Source of the DNA: Bacteroidaceae bacterium
GTDB lineage: Bacteria; Bacteroidota; Bacteroidia; Bacteroidales; Bacteroidaceae
Assembly (NCBI GenBank): GCA_017965425.1
Contig: JAGCPY010000074.1
Coordinates: 1-56,533, forward strand
DNA: 56,533 bases
Direction: 5' to 3'
The position numbers were made by a program, and so were the translations under genes. A model generated the notes under the pieces. The model was not told where the DNA came from. It saw only the letters and a list, made by a program, of their open reading frames with translations, and did no database searches. Positions 17,095 through 24,815 of this stretch are shown here, one piece after another (the first letter of the stretch is position 1; each line of letters opens with the position of its first letter).

Positions 17095-17448
17095 TTATAG
17101 CTCGATTTCTCCGATGAATGTGATGCTGCCACTGATGACCTCAATGGTGTAAGTTCCACTGAGGGTCGTGGGCAGTTGGATGTCACCCTCGATGGCGACA
17201 TAGGTGGAGAACACTACTTCGTCGTTCTCATCCAGAAGCTGGATGGTGGTACCAGCAGTGTTGTCTGCGGCTATCAAGGTGTAACCATTTAAATAGAGGA
17301 CAGGTTCAACTGCAGGCGTGCGTGGATGTAATCCATCAGAAGGCTGAGTGCGAACAACTCTTGTAAAAGAAACAATAGTGCCAGTAGGATCGGCACACAC
17401 TGATGTGGCAAAAAATAATGCCAACAAGAAAAACATTTTGCGTTTCAT
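17095..17448 (-). CDS. Small secreted DUF3244-like protein
   Basis: A 117-residue protein with a signal peptide (MKRKMFFLLALFFATSVCA) and a compact all-beta domain ending TTLSGTYTIEVISGSITFIG. The length, strand pattern and C-terminal half resemble the DUF3244 family of short exported Bacteroidales proteins, whose fold looks like a T9SS sorting domain without cargo. It is the first gene after the TPR regulator (113-bp gap) and precedes the sorting-domain protein and both Rhs genes. Its function is not known. Confidence 0.65.
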   Translation of the reverse strand: MKRKMFFLLALFFATSVCADPTGTIVSFTRVVRTQPSDGLHPRTPAVEPVLYLNGYTLIAADNTAGTTIQLLDENDEVVFSTYVAIEGDIQLPTTLSGTYTIEVISGSITFIGEIEL

Positions 17449-17561
17449 ACTTTACGACTTTTTGTAAAACGCCGCAAAGGTAAGAGCTCTTTCTGTTTTC
17501 CTCCAAATTTTAGGATGCTACAAAGTTCACATCAAATTCACATTGATTCACATCTCCTTCA

Positions 17562-19241
17562 CTATCGAATCTTCTTTAGGCTTTGTATCAATGTGTTAGA
17601 ATCGGATTTTCCAAACAGCTTGATGTTGACACTTTTCTTCACATTAGAGATACGAGAGGGGGATGTTCCCACTAAATTGGCGGTGTCCGTACTCCTAAAA
17701 TCAAGTCGCATCAAGAGGCAGACTTGAAACTCCTGACAGGTCAGCTGACCTTCTTCTGTAATGCGTGCATAGAAAAGGGGCAAGCATTGGCGAATAGTTT
17801 CTTGCAATACACACCATTCCTCTTCTGTAGCCTTACGAGGCTGAATTGTTTCAACCTTTGAACCCTTTCGAACCGTTCGGGCTTCTGCAATCTGATGGAA
17901 CAATCTGACAATATCACTATTGAGCAAAGCAGATGATTTCTCTGAGGACTTCAAACATGAGAACTCGCGTTCGTACTCGGATAGTTTACTCTGAAGTTGC
18001 CTATACTCTTGTTCTTTAGCTCGCATGAGCAGAACCGTTTCAGTTGCCGTACTCAGATGTTGCCTCAAAACAGAGAGCTCTTGTTCTTTGCATGATGCAT
18101 CTTGCATAGCACGCATATACTTATCCAACAGGTTTTTTATTTCCCAATCCCGTTTTCTCTGCTTGGCTTTGTAGCGTTGAACAAGGACAAAGATGACAAG
18201 TGAGAAACCAACAATTGTTACAAATAAAAAATGTCGAATCTGATGTGTTTTGTGTTCTTGGAGTAATACGGCTTTCTCTTGTCTGCGATAATCATACATG
18301 GCTGTTGCTTGAACGACGGCATCCGTTGTAGTTTCATCCAAATAGTCAACCAAGGCATCCTCATAGAGTGTACTATATTTGATAATGGAATCGATGTTTT
18401 TTCTTTTATCGTACACAGCTAACAAGCCTCGATAACCGTCTATAACATGGGCTTCAAAGGTCAGGATACGACGAAAATATATCTCAGCCGAATCCAGATT
18501 ATGGAGTCCAAGAAAATACATTCCCTTGACATAATAATACCGTTCACGAGAAGGCGCGATATTGCCTTCTTCGTCAAATAATCCTGAATCTGTCTCATAA
18601 ATACCCATCAAGCTATCTGCTTTATCGTATTGACATGCATCCACGGCAATCTCTATTGCGGAGGCATATACTTGGGCGGCCTCTCGGAAGTACCCGTATT
18701 TCAAGTAAACGGTTCTTGCATCATCAATATTCCGAAGTACAGACAGCGTGTCTCCGAGTGCCATGTATGCAGAGTTCTTTAATAGGAAGCCTCTCAGATA
18801 GTTGAGGGTGTCGTTCGCAAGCTGGGCGAACCTACAGAATTTCTCACTGGACTCCAACTGTTTTTCCGTCAGATACTGCCGATAATAGACATCTGCCATC
18901 TGCCCATAAACCCTGAAAAGGGTGGCGTAGTCGCAATCCGTGGCAGTGGTGTCGGCGCAGGCGACGGCATCCTCCCAGGTGATGATGGCGAGAGGTGCTT
19001 CGTTCATGTCGCGATAGGCGCAGCCGAGGAGGTAGTGGGCAAGAAGGCGTTCGTTGGCTGTGCCGTGGCGGTCGTAGTAGGCTACGGCTTCACGCAGAAG
19101 GGAGTCGGTGGTGAAGGGCACATAATTCAGGTTCTGCTCCTTGGCATCATGGATAATCTGCTCCATTCTCTCTCGCTGGCCAGTGCAACAGGTGAAGAGA
19201 AGCAGCAGGCAGAGATGGCAGATACAGAAGGTCTTTTCCAT
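17562..19241 (-). CDS. Membrane-anchored TPR regulator with cytoplasmic DNA-binding domain
   Basis: A 559-residue protein. The ATG at 19241 is preferred over a GTG two codons earlier because it opens the lipobox signal MEKTFCICHLCLLLLFTCC. Residues about 25-320 contain TPR-like helices (LLAHYLLGCAYRDMNEAPLA, VYGQMADVYYRQYL, YYYVKGMYFLGLHNLDSAEI). One membrane helix follows at about 335-354 (FLFVTIVGFSLVIFVLV), then a coiled coil to about 430 and a C-terminal winged or helix-turn-helix domain (CQEFQVCLLMRLDFRSTDTA, GTSPSRISNVKKSV). The TPR part would sense something in the periplasm and the C-terminus bind DNA. It lies directly upstream of the Rhs operon on the same strand and is its likely regulator. 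Confidence 0.75.
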   Translation of the reverse strand: MEKTFCICHLCLLLLFTCCTGQRERMEQIIHDAKEQNLNYVPFTTDSLLREAVAYYDRHGTANERLLAHYLLGCAYRDMNEAPLAIITWEDAVACADTTATDCDYATLFRVYGQMADVYYRQYLTEKQLESSEKFCRFAQLANDTLNYLRGFLLKNSAYMALGDTLSVLRNIDDARTVYLKYGYFREAAQVYASAIEIAVDACQYDKADSLMGIYETDSGLFDEEGNIAPSRERYYYVKGMYFLGLHNLDSAEIYFRRILTFEAHVIDGYRGLLAVYDKRKNIDSIIKYSTLYEDALVDYLDETTTDAVVQATAMYDYRRQEKAVLLQEHKTHQIRHFLFVTIVGFSLVIFVLVQRYKAKQRKRDWEIKNLLDKYMRAMQDASCKEQELSVLRQHLSTATETVLLMRAKEQEYRQLQSKLSEYEREFSCLKSSEKSSALLNSDIVRLFHQIAEARTVRKGSKVETIQPRKATEEEWCVLQETIRQCLPLFYARITEEGQLTCQEFQVCLLMRLDFRSTDTANLVGTSPSRISNVKKSVNIKLFGKSDSNTLIQSLKKIR

Positions 19242-19266
19242 ACGCACGGCTTATTCAAATCCGATG

Positions 19267-19274
19267 CAAAGGTA
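19267..19274 (-). promoter_or_regulatory. TAnnTTTG -7 box before the TPR regulator
   Basis: The minus strand reads TACCTTTG 25 bp before the start codon, matching the Bacteroidetes housekeeping -7 box. No clear TTTG is seen at the -33 distance. Confidence 0.55.
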
Positions 19275-19353
19275 ATGACATTACAGGTGGCTCACAAATC
19301 CGAGTACGACAAAGTTGACCGCCCCAGAAGGCTTTTATGCTTTTTTAAGTTAG

Positions 19354-19497
19354 GGATGGCAATATTTTCATGGCATCGTACAAAGTGTATTGGCCGCCAT
19401 TATTCTCGCCGTTGGCATTTGGCTGTTGATTTCTGTTGTCAGCGAGTTCTCTATTGGTGATCTGCAAATTGAATTTCACAGGAAGTGGGCTTATTAG
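19354..19497 (+). other. Open stretch coding a membrane-helix-like remnant
   Basis: The gap 19242-19639 holds no normal gene. On the plus strand an open stretch of 47 codons between two stops would read ..VLAAIILAVGIWLLISVVSE.., a convincing membrane helix followed by a short polar tail. There is no ATG; only a TTG lies near the front. It may be the remnant of a small membrane protein gene, a microprotein with an unusual start, or chance. Confidence 0.3.
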
Positions 19498-19550
19498 AAA
19501 GAACAACGGGATAGTATCTGTTGAATTTTCCTATAGCAAGAGGGTGAAAA

Positions 19551-19634
19551 AATGAACTTATGTTCGTGGCTCTTCTCACTTATCTTCTACATCCAAAGAA
19601 CATAGGTAAAAAAGGTCACGAACATAAGTTCATT
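19551..19634 (-). terminator. Long-stem hairpin after the Lrp gene
   Basis: Perfect 18-bp arms (19551-19568 and 19617-19634) with a 48-nt loop; G-T and C-G pairs extend the inner end. It begins 5 bp after the Lrp stop, and on the minus strand the stem is followed by TTTTTT. It therefore probably ends the Lrp transcript. The long loop is unusual for a terminator, so it could also be a small repeat element. Confidence 0.55.
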
Positions 19635-19639
19635 GGGAA

Positions 19640-20113
19640 TCACTGTCGGGCTGGCACAGGAATGGGCATCTGGCGGTTGAATGCCTCGTGGAAGCTGATA
19701 ATGGAATCTGTTCTTTGCAGCCCCAATGGACGGATTTTGTTCTTGAGGATTTCCATCAAGTGGGCATTGTTGTGGGCATAGAGCTTCAGGAAAAGGTCGA
19801 AGCCACCCGTTGTGACATGACATTCCACGACTTCGGGAATCTTGGTAATCTCTTCCAGCACGCGGTCGAAATCTGAAGTCTCTTTCAGGTAGATGCCTAC
19901 GTAGGCGCAGGTGTCGTAGCCTACTTGTCCGGGGTCGATGATAAACTGTGAGCCTTTGAGTACGCCGATCTTGATGAGACGCTGAATGCGCTGGTGGATG
20001 GCGGCACCGCTGACTCCGCATTGGCGTGCGACCTCCAGGAAAGGTTTGCGTGCATCTCCTGCTATCAGATCTAAAATCTTATAATCGAGTTCGTCGATGT
20101 TGTTGTGCATCAT
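19640..20113 (-). CDS. Lrp/AsnC-family transcriptional regulator
   Basis: A 157-residue protein from the ATG at 20113 (MMHNNIDELDYKIL); a longer frame upstream overlaps the exbD terminator and is rejected. The N-terminal helix-turn-helix is clear (FLEVARQCGVSGAAIHQRIQ, then LIKIGVLKGSQFIID), followed by the RAM ligand-binding domain (TCAYVGIYLK.., VVECHVTTGGFDLFLKLYA). Members sense amino acids and act as octamers or dimers on promoters. It stands alone between two terminators. The ligand cannot be read from sequence. Confidence 0.85.
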   Translation of the reverse strand: MMHNNIDELDYKILDLIAGDARKPFLEVARQCGVSGAAIHQRIQRLIKIGVLKGSQFIIDPGQVGYDTCAYVGIYLKETSDFDRVLEEITKIPEVVECHVTTGGFDLFLKLYAHNNAHLMEILKNKIRPLGLQRTDSIISFHEAFNRQMPIPVPARQ

Positions 20114-20143
20114 GATTTGATTAGTTGATGAAAAGTAAAACAA

Positions 20144-20176
20144 AAGCGGTGCTCCCTGTTCGGGACCACCGCTTTC
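20144..20176 (-). terminator. Intrinsic terminator after the exb operon
   Basis: A 9-bp perfect stem AAAGCGGTG/CACCGCTTT with an inner TCCC/GGGA stem, followed on the minus strand by TGTTTTACTTTT. It lies 24 bp after the last exbD stop and separates this operon from the Lrp gene. Confidence 0.8.
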
Positions 20177-20199
20177 TATGGTTGTTCCTGAACCCGGCA

Positions 20200-20652
20200 T
20201 CAATTACGACGTGTGGCCGAGTAGTTAATTTTCAAAGCCCAGGATTTACGCAACACTTCCTTGATGTCGGTGATGATACCCATCTGGGTGTGTTGGTCAA
20301 TCTTCATGGACATAACTTGCGAGGCAGGGTCGGACATGGTGGTACGCTCCTGTGCCACGAAATCCATCACTTCACGTGGTTCTGCATAACGGTCATTCAG
20401 CTGAATACGTGTGCTGCTACCCATCTGTGCGCGAAGCTGGTCGGTGGGAGGCCCAACGTAGATGAACGACACGCATGACTTCTTCTCCAGCTTTTCGAGC
20501 TCCGTTCCAGAAGGAACCGTGAACTTCACCTTCAGCGTTACTTCGCGCATGGTGGTCACGATCATGAAGAAGAACAGGATGGTGAAGATCAAGTCAGGGA
20601 GAGATGATGTGTTCATCTCAGGCATTTCTCTTTTTTCCTTGTTTCTTGCCAT
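20200..20652 (-). CDS. exbD: ExbD/TolR-family biopolymer transport protein (second copy)
   Basis: A 150-residue protein with one membrane helix (LPDLIFTILFFFMIVTTM) preceded by a charged N-terminus. The Asp in LPD at the start of the helix is the conserved residue that carries protons in ExbD/TolR. The periplasmic part is short and ends in basic residues. It starts 2 bp after the first exbD, and the pair follows exbB in one operon. With ExbB it turns the proton gradient into force on TonB for outer-membrane uptake. Bacteroidales often carry two unequal ExbD proteins. Confidence 0.85.
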   Translation of the reverse strand: MARNKEKREMPEMNTSSLPDLIFTILFFFMIVTTMREVTLKVKFTVPSGTELEKLEKKSCVSFIYVGPPTDQLRAQMGSSTRIQLNDRYAEPREVMDFVAQERTTMSDPASQVMSMKIDQHTQMGIITDIKEVLRKSWALKINYSATRRN

Positions 20653-20654
20653 GA

Positions 20655-21242
20655 TTAGTTTCCTCCATAGTTTTTAGGTTCGGCCTCAGAAATCTTCTGG
20701 GGATAATAGGTGCGGATGGCCACCTGCTCATCTTCATTGCAGCGGGCATAGGGATGACCGAACTTGGCGATGGCCAAGTCGTCACGCAGCTCATTGTAGG
20801 CCGCGACGAGCTCGTTCTGCACAAGGAAGTAGATGTTATAAGGTGTGCCACGGTCTGTTTGTACGGAGATGACGTGCTTGTCGGTCACATAGCACGTTCC
20901 GAGCAAATCAATCTGCTTGGCATGAAGTTCAGGCAGTTTGGGATTGTTGTTCTTATTCTGGATGAACTCCTTAGCACGTGCACGGAGCTGGTTGATGTCG
21001 ATGAAGTCGTGATTGACCATCAAGTTTCCGGCAGCGTTTAGGCGCACGTTGAGCACATTGCGTTCCTTCACATCAATCTGAGCATCTTCCTGATTGGGCT
21101 CTGGCGGCTGGGGAAGGCGGCGTGCCAAACCCATGTCGGTGTCCATTGAAGTCGTCACCAGGAAGAAAATGAGCAGAATGAAAGAGATGTCCGCAGTAGA
21201 ACTCGAGTTCAGCCCAGGCACTTTCTTTTTCTTTCTTGCCAT
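20655..21242 (-). CDS. exbD: ExbD/TolR-family biopolymer transport protein (first copy)
   Basis: A 195-residue protein. The N-terminus MARKKKKVPGLNSSSTADIS is followed by a helix FILLIFFLVTTSMDTD; the Asp in TADIS is the conserved proton-binding residue. The periplasmic domain is longer than in the second copy and includes NVLNVRLNAAGNLMVNHDFI, a TolR-like strand pattern. It shares the transcript with exbB and the 165-residue membrane protein upstream and with the second exbD 2 bp downstream. The two ExbD copies probably form mixed dimers or serve different TonB proteins; this is inference. Confidence 0.85.
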   Translation of the reverse strand: MARKKKKVPGLNSSSTADISFILLIFFLVTTSMDTDMGLARRLPQPPEPNQEDAQIDVKERNVLNVRLNAAGNLMVNHDFIDINQLRARAKEFIQNKNNNPKLPELHAKQIDLLGTCYVTDKHVISVQTDRGTPYNIYFLVQNELVAAYNELRDDLAIAKFGHPYARCNEDEQVAIRTYYPQKISEAEPKNYGGN

Positions 21243-21252
21243 AATTGGTTTA

Positions 21253-21374
21253 AAGTTTAATGTTTAAAGTTTTCTTGTGGAATGTTTAAAGTCTAAAGAA
21301 TAATGCTTGTTTCATGCGAGGTGTAAACCTGCTCTTGTTCCTTCATTAAACTTTAAACTTTAAACATTAAACTT
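21253..21374. repeat. AT-rich 19-bp inverted repeat inside the exb operon
   Basis: Arms 21253-21271 and 21356-21374 are perfect reverse complements (AAGTTTAATGTTTAAAGTT), separated by 84 bp. AATGTTTAAAGT also occurs a second time near 21280. It fills the 138-bp gap between the 165-residue membrane protein and exbD and could be an mRNA processing or stabilising structure, or a mobile repeat. Confidence 0.6.
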
Positions 21375-21380
21375 AGGGGT

Positions 21381-21878
21381 TTATTCTTTCGGCGTAGCGC
21401 TCTTGGTGAGCCAGCCACTCATGCTGATGACAACAGCCACGACGGCCACGATGGCGAGGATGTAGATGGCGATGAGCCACATGTCAACGACCGTGACCAT
21501 GCCGGCAGAGGTCGTCACGCCAGACACTGTCGTGTAGGCTTCTTCACCCATGCCGCTGACGACACCAATGATGAGGGCCACGATGACGGTTCCCCAAGTG
21601 AAGAGGGTCACTTTGCCACCTGCAATACCCGTGGTGTTAGCCCCTCCATTGCCAGAATTGATCGTTGCGCCACGGACAAGGCTCCAGATGGTAAGACATG
21701 CTGTAACAGCAAACAGTGCATACATCAGAATCAGGATGAGATCCGTCAGCGCAGGAGATACGTGCACACCGTCGAAGTCCATGTTGTTGTAGTCCACCAA
21801 GAAGAACAAGGCGAAGCAGACAACACCGATTCCGATGCATGTGTACAGCGCAATATTAGACAGCTTTTCGAGTTTCAT
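21381..21878 (-). CDS. Four-helix membrane protein in the exb operon
   Basis: A 165-residue protein with about four hydrophobic helices (LYTCIGIGVVCFALFFLV, LTDLILILMYALFAVTACL, FTWGTVIVALIIGVVSG, MWLIAIYILAIVAVVAVVIS). No family name is recognised. The gene is between exbB (49-bp gap) and exbD and looks co-transcribed with them. Proteins of this kind appear at the same place in other Bacteroidales, so it may be an accessory subunit of the ExbB/ExbD motor. That role is inferred from position. Confidence 0.7.
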   Translation of the reverse strand: MKLEKLSNIALYTCIGIGVVCFALFFLVDYNNMDFDGVHVSPALTDLILILMYALFAVTACLTIWSLVRGATINSGNGGANTTGIAGGKVTLFTWGTVIVALIIGVVSGMGEEAYTTVSGVTTSAGMVTVVDMWLIAIYILAIVAVVAVVISMSGWLTKSATPKE

Positions 21879-21927
21879 AATTACAATGAATTACATTTGT
21901 TTTCGGTGTTAGAATCTCGCTCCTAAA

Positions 21928-22776
21928 TTATTTCTTGCACTTCGGAGACTTGACGCACATGTCAAGAAGGCTCATGGCAGCTTCTTCCATGTTGTTGTTC
22001 AGAGCTTCAACGCGGCTGAGAACGTAGTTGTAGAACACCTGAAGAATCAAGGCAACCACGATACCGAAGATGGTCGTGATAAGGGCGACCTTCATACCAC
22101 CGGCAACAACGGTCGGGCTGATATCACCAGCACGTTCGATGTCGTCGAAGGCCTGAACCATACCAATCACCGTTCCGAGGAAGCCGAGTGACGGAGCCAT
22201 GGCGATGAACAGGGTGATCCAAGAGCAGTTCTCTTCGAGGTAAGCACCTTGCACTTCGGCCTCGATGTTAATGCTGCGCTCGATGGTGGCGATGTCGTTC
22301 TGGTCGGTGCTGTTGAGGTTCAGCATGGCCTTCTTTGAAATCTGAGCAACTGGGCCGCGTGTGCCTTTGCAGAAGTCGATGGCCTCTTCAATCTTGCCAG
22401 CTTCCACTTTGCCACGGAGGGTCTTCATGAACTTCTGGGTATTCACCTGAGCCAGGGTCAGATAGATAACGCGCTCGATGCAGAATGCCAAACCGAGGAC
22501 GAGAGCGACGGCAACGAGGCTCATGAAGCCGGCATCACCTTCGATGAACTTTGTCTTCAGGGTCTTGTGCAGACCTTCTTCCTCTTCGACGGGTGCCACA
22601 GCCTCTTCGATAGCGGGGGCATTTTCTGCAAGGCTGTCAACGGCAGCCTCTGCGGAGTCAACGACTTGCTCGGTAGCAGCAGCCTCGTCAGCCACTTCGT
22701 CCTGAGCCATTACGGAAGGTGTCATGCCGAACGTGCAGGCAGCCACCATTGCAACAATTGCAAAATACTTTTTCAT
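21928..22776 (-). CDS. exbB: ExbB/TolQ/MotA-family proton channel protein
   Basis: A 282-residue protein with an N-terminal signal-like helix (MKKYFAIVAMVAACTFGM) and then about 50 acidic, Ala-rich residues. This periplasmic extension is common in Bacteroidales ExbB. The three core helices follow: MSLVAVALVLGLAFCIERVI, ITLFIAMAPSLGFLGTVIGM and MKVALITTIFGIVVALILQV. The APSLGFLGTVIGMVQAF segment is the family signature. It forms the pentameric channel around the ExbD dimer and drives TonB. It is first in an operon with a small membrane protein and two exbD genes, behind a TAnnTTTG promoter. Confidence 0.9.
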   Translation of the reverse strand: MKKYFAIVAMVAACTFGMTPSVMAQDEVADEAAATEQVVDSAEAAVDSLAENAPAIEEAVAPVEEEEGLHKTLKTKFIEGDAGFMSLVAVALVLGLAFCIERVIYLTLAQVNTQKFMKTLRGKVEAGKIEEAIDFCKGTRGPVAQISKKAMLNLNSTDQNDIATIERSINIEAEVQGAYLEENCSWITLFIAMAPSLGFLGTVIGMVQAFDDIERAGDISPTVVAGGMKVALITTIFGIVVALILQVFYNYVLSRVEALNNNMEEAAMSLLDMCVKSPKCKK

Positions 22777-22843
22777 TTTGTTTTTGGTTTAATGATGAAT
22801 GAATTTGTTATTTTATTTGTATAGGATTCGCGTAAAATCGCTA

Positions 22844-22851
22844 CAAAAATA
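22844..22851 (-). promoter_or_regulatory. TAnnTTTG -7 box before exbB
   Basis: The minus strand reads TATTTTTG 67 bp before the exbB start, in a very AT-rich leader. No clear -33 TTTG is present. Confidence 0.5.
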
Positions 22852-22939
22852 TCCTTTTTTTTGCTTATTCTCGCTATTTTCCCTTAAAAAGTTTGCATCG
22901 GAGGGCATTTTTCTTCAGTTTTCTTGTCAAAAGAGCGCT

Positions 22940-23743
22940 TTATTGGACTTTAGGGAAGGTTTTTCGTGCATTTGAAGAGGTGATTTCGGCCACTTTTGCG
23001 ACATCGGTGTCATAGATTTCAGCAAGACGTTTCACGACTTCGATTATGAAGGCCGATTCGTTGCGTTTTCCGCGATGGGGAACAGGGGCCAGATAGGGAG
23101 AATCTGTCTCCAGGACGATGCGCGTTAGTGGGACGACCGAACGAAGCACTTCGGGGAGGGGGCTTTTCTTAAAAGTGACGATGCCGCCGATGCCGAGCAT
23201 GAAGTCGTCGAAGCCGAGCAATTCCTCAGCCTCGTCCGCCGTTCCACCGAAGCAGTGGAATACGCCGGAAAGATGATGGCCAGACGGTTGATGATGGACG
23301 ATTTGTTCTTTGAGGATGTCCACCATCTCGCGATGGGCCGAACGTGTGTGGATCATGAGTGGCAGCTCATACTTCATGGCCCATTGGACTTGACGGGCAA
23401 AGGCTTCTTGTTGTTCGTGGAAGAGTGAACGATCCCAATAGTAGTCGAGGCCGATTTCTCCTATTGCAATGAAGGGATGGTCGGGCTGTTCCAAGAGTGT
23501 TTCCATCTGTGGCAGCACTTCTTGCCATGTCGTGCCAAGGTCTTCGGGATGCAACCCAATCATGGGATAGAGAAAGCCGGGGTGTCTGTCTGTCAAGGCC
23601 AGCATCGGTGCGATGCTTTGGGCATTGATGTTGGGAAGGAATATCTTGTCAACACCCGCTGCACGTGCGCGTTCAAGCACTTCGTCAATGTCTTCTGCAA
23701 ATTCCTCACCGTAGAGGTGGCTGTGTGTGTCGATGCAGTTCAT
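22940..23743 (-). CDS. tatD: TatD-family metal-dependent hydrolase
   Basis: A 267-residue TIM-barrel protein with all family metal ligands: DTHSHLYG (HxH) at residues 5-12, GEIGLDYYW with the bridging Glu near 97, MIHTRSAHRE, FHCFGGTADE and ETDSPYLAP near 214. These proteins are Mg-dependent DNases or tRNA/proofreading-type hydrolases in the cytoplasm. The start overlaps the stop of the polyprenyl synthase gene by 4 bp, so the two are translationally coupled. The name tatD reflects the family and does not imply a Tat role. Confidence 0.9.
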   Translation of the reverse strand: MNCIDTHSHLYGEEFAEDIDEVLERARAAGVDKIFLPNINAQSIAPMLALTDRHPGFLYPMIGLHPEDLGTTWQEVLPQMETLLEQPDHPFIAIGEIGLDYYWDRSLFHEQQEAFARQVQWAMKYELPLMIHTRSAHREMVDILKEQIVHHQPSGHHLSGVFHCFGGTADEAEELLGFDDFMLGIGGIVTFKKSPLPEVLRSVVPLTRIVLETDSPYLAPVPHRGKRNESAFIIEVVKRLAEIYDTDVAKVAEITSSNARKTFPKVQ

Positions 23744-24717
23744 GACTGACGGCCAAGGAGTGAATAAGCGAATTGGCGTAGCTGTTGCTTGCGCTCGTCA
23801 GGTAAGGCAACGGCGTTGAGGCTTTCGATGGCTTCTGTGAAGTAGCTGTTGATCTTGGCTTCGGTCATGGCACGGATGCCCACTTGGTCGTACAGCGCTG
23901 TGACGGCCTTCACCTTTTCTTCTGGGTCGAAAAGTTCACGGGTGATCCAGCTTTCGAGTTCTGTCTTTTGCATGGGTGATGCACACCGCAGGGCGTTGAT
24001 GAGCAGGAAGGTCTTCTTGTTGCACAAGATGTCGCCACCGATCTTCTTGCCGAAAGTCTTAAAGTCGCCATACACGTCGAGCAGGTCATCTTGAAGCTGG
24101 AAGCTCAGCCCAAGCCGTTCGCCGAACCGATAGAGCTGGTTGGCGTCGTCGTCGCTGGCTCCTGCCTGAATGGCGCCCAGCTTCAAGGCACAAGCCAGCA
24201 AGACGGAGGTCTTCAGACGTATCATCTCGATATATTCTTCTTCGCGGACGTCGAGCCGTGTTTCAAAATCCATGTCCATTTGTTGCCCTTCATCGATTTC
24301 GGTGGCGGTCTGTCCGAAGAGCTCCAAGACGGCTGCGAGGTGTTCGGGTTGGCATCCTGTCATGAGGCGGAAGGCCATGACCAGCATGTTGTCACCTGAA
24401 AGGATGGCCGTGTTGTCGTTCCATACTTTATGCACCGTAGGTTTACCTCGACGGACGTCGGCATGGTCCATGACATCGTCGTGTAAAAGCGTGAAGTTAT
24501 GGAAGACTTCAATTCCGAGGGCTGTGCTCATGGCCTTCTCGAGGTCGTCGCGATACAGGTTGTAGGCCATCAACAGCAGCACGGGCCGAAGGCGCTTGCC
24601 ACCCAATGAGAGGGCGTACTTGATGGGTTCGTAGAGTGTGGCGGGCTGCCGGTCGAGGGGCATTTCCTCCAAAGCCTTTGTCAAGAGGCAGAGGATTTCG
24701 GGTACTGATTTTGTCAT
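23740..24717 (-). CDS. Polyprenyl (prenyl diphosphate) synthase
   Basis: A 325-residue enzyme from the ATG at 24717; the 15 residues upstream would overlap the tonB terminator side and are not family-like. It has both aspartate-rich motifs: LLHDDVMDHADVRRGKP (first DDxxD) and FQLQDDLLDVYGDF (second), plus KRLRPVLLLMAYNLY. It condenses isopentenyl diphosphate onto allylic diphosphates for quinone or lipid-carrier side chains. The residues before the first motif do not let me fix the chain length. It is coupled to tatD by a 4-bp overlap. IspH, from the same isoprenoid route, is encoded 2.8 kb away. Confidence 0.9.
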   Translation of the reverse strand: MTKSVPEILCLLTKALEEMPLDRQPATLYEPIKYALSLGGKRLRPVLLLMAYNLYRDDLEKAMSTALGIEVFHNFTLLHDDVMDHADVRRGKPTVHKVWNDNTAILSGDNMLVMAFRLMTGCQPEHLAAVLELFGQTATEIDEGQQMDMDFETRLDVREEEYIEMIRLKTSVLLACALKLGAIQAGASDDDANQLYRFGERLGLSFQLQDDLLDVYGDFKTFGKKIGGDILCNKKTFLLINALRCASPMQKTELESWITRELFDPEEKVKAVTALYDQVGIRAMTEAKINSYFTEAIESLNAVALPDERKQQLRQFAYSLLGRQS

Positions 24718-24751
24718 GGTGATGGATGTCTGAGGTGGGGTGGGGGACAAA

Positions 24752-24780
24752 AGAGGCTGCACGTGTTTGGCGCAGCCTCT
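24752..24780 (-). terminator. Intrinsic terminator after tonB
   Basis: Perfect 9-bp stem AGAGGCTGC/GCAGCCTCT with an 11-nt loop, followed on the minus strand by TTTTG. It is 35 bp after the tonB stop. Confidence 0.8.
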
Positions 24781-24815
24781 CTATATTATATATATAATAA
24801 GGTGTAGTCTCTGCT

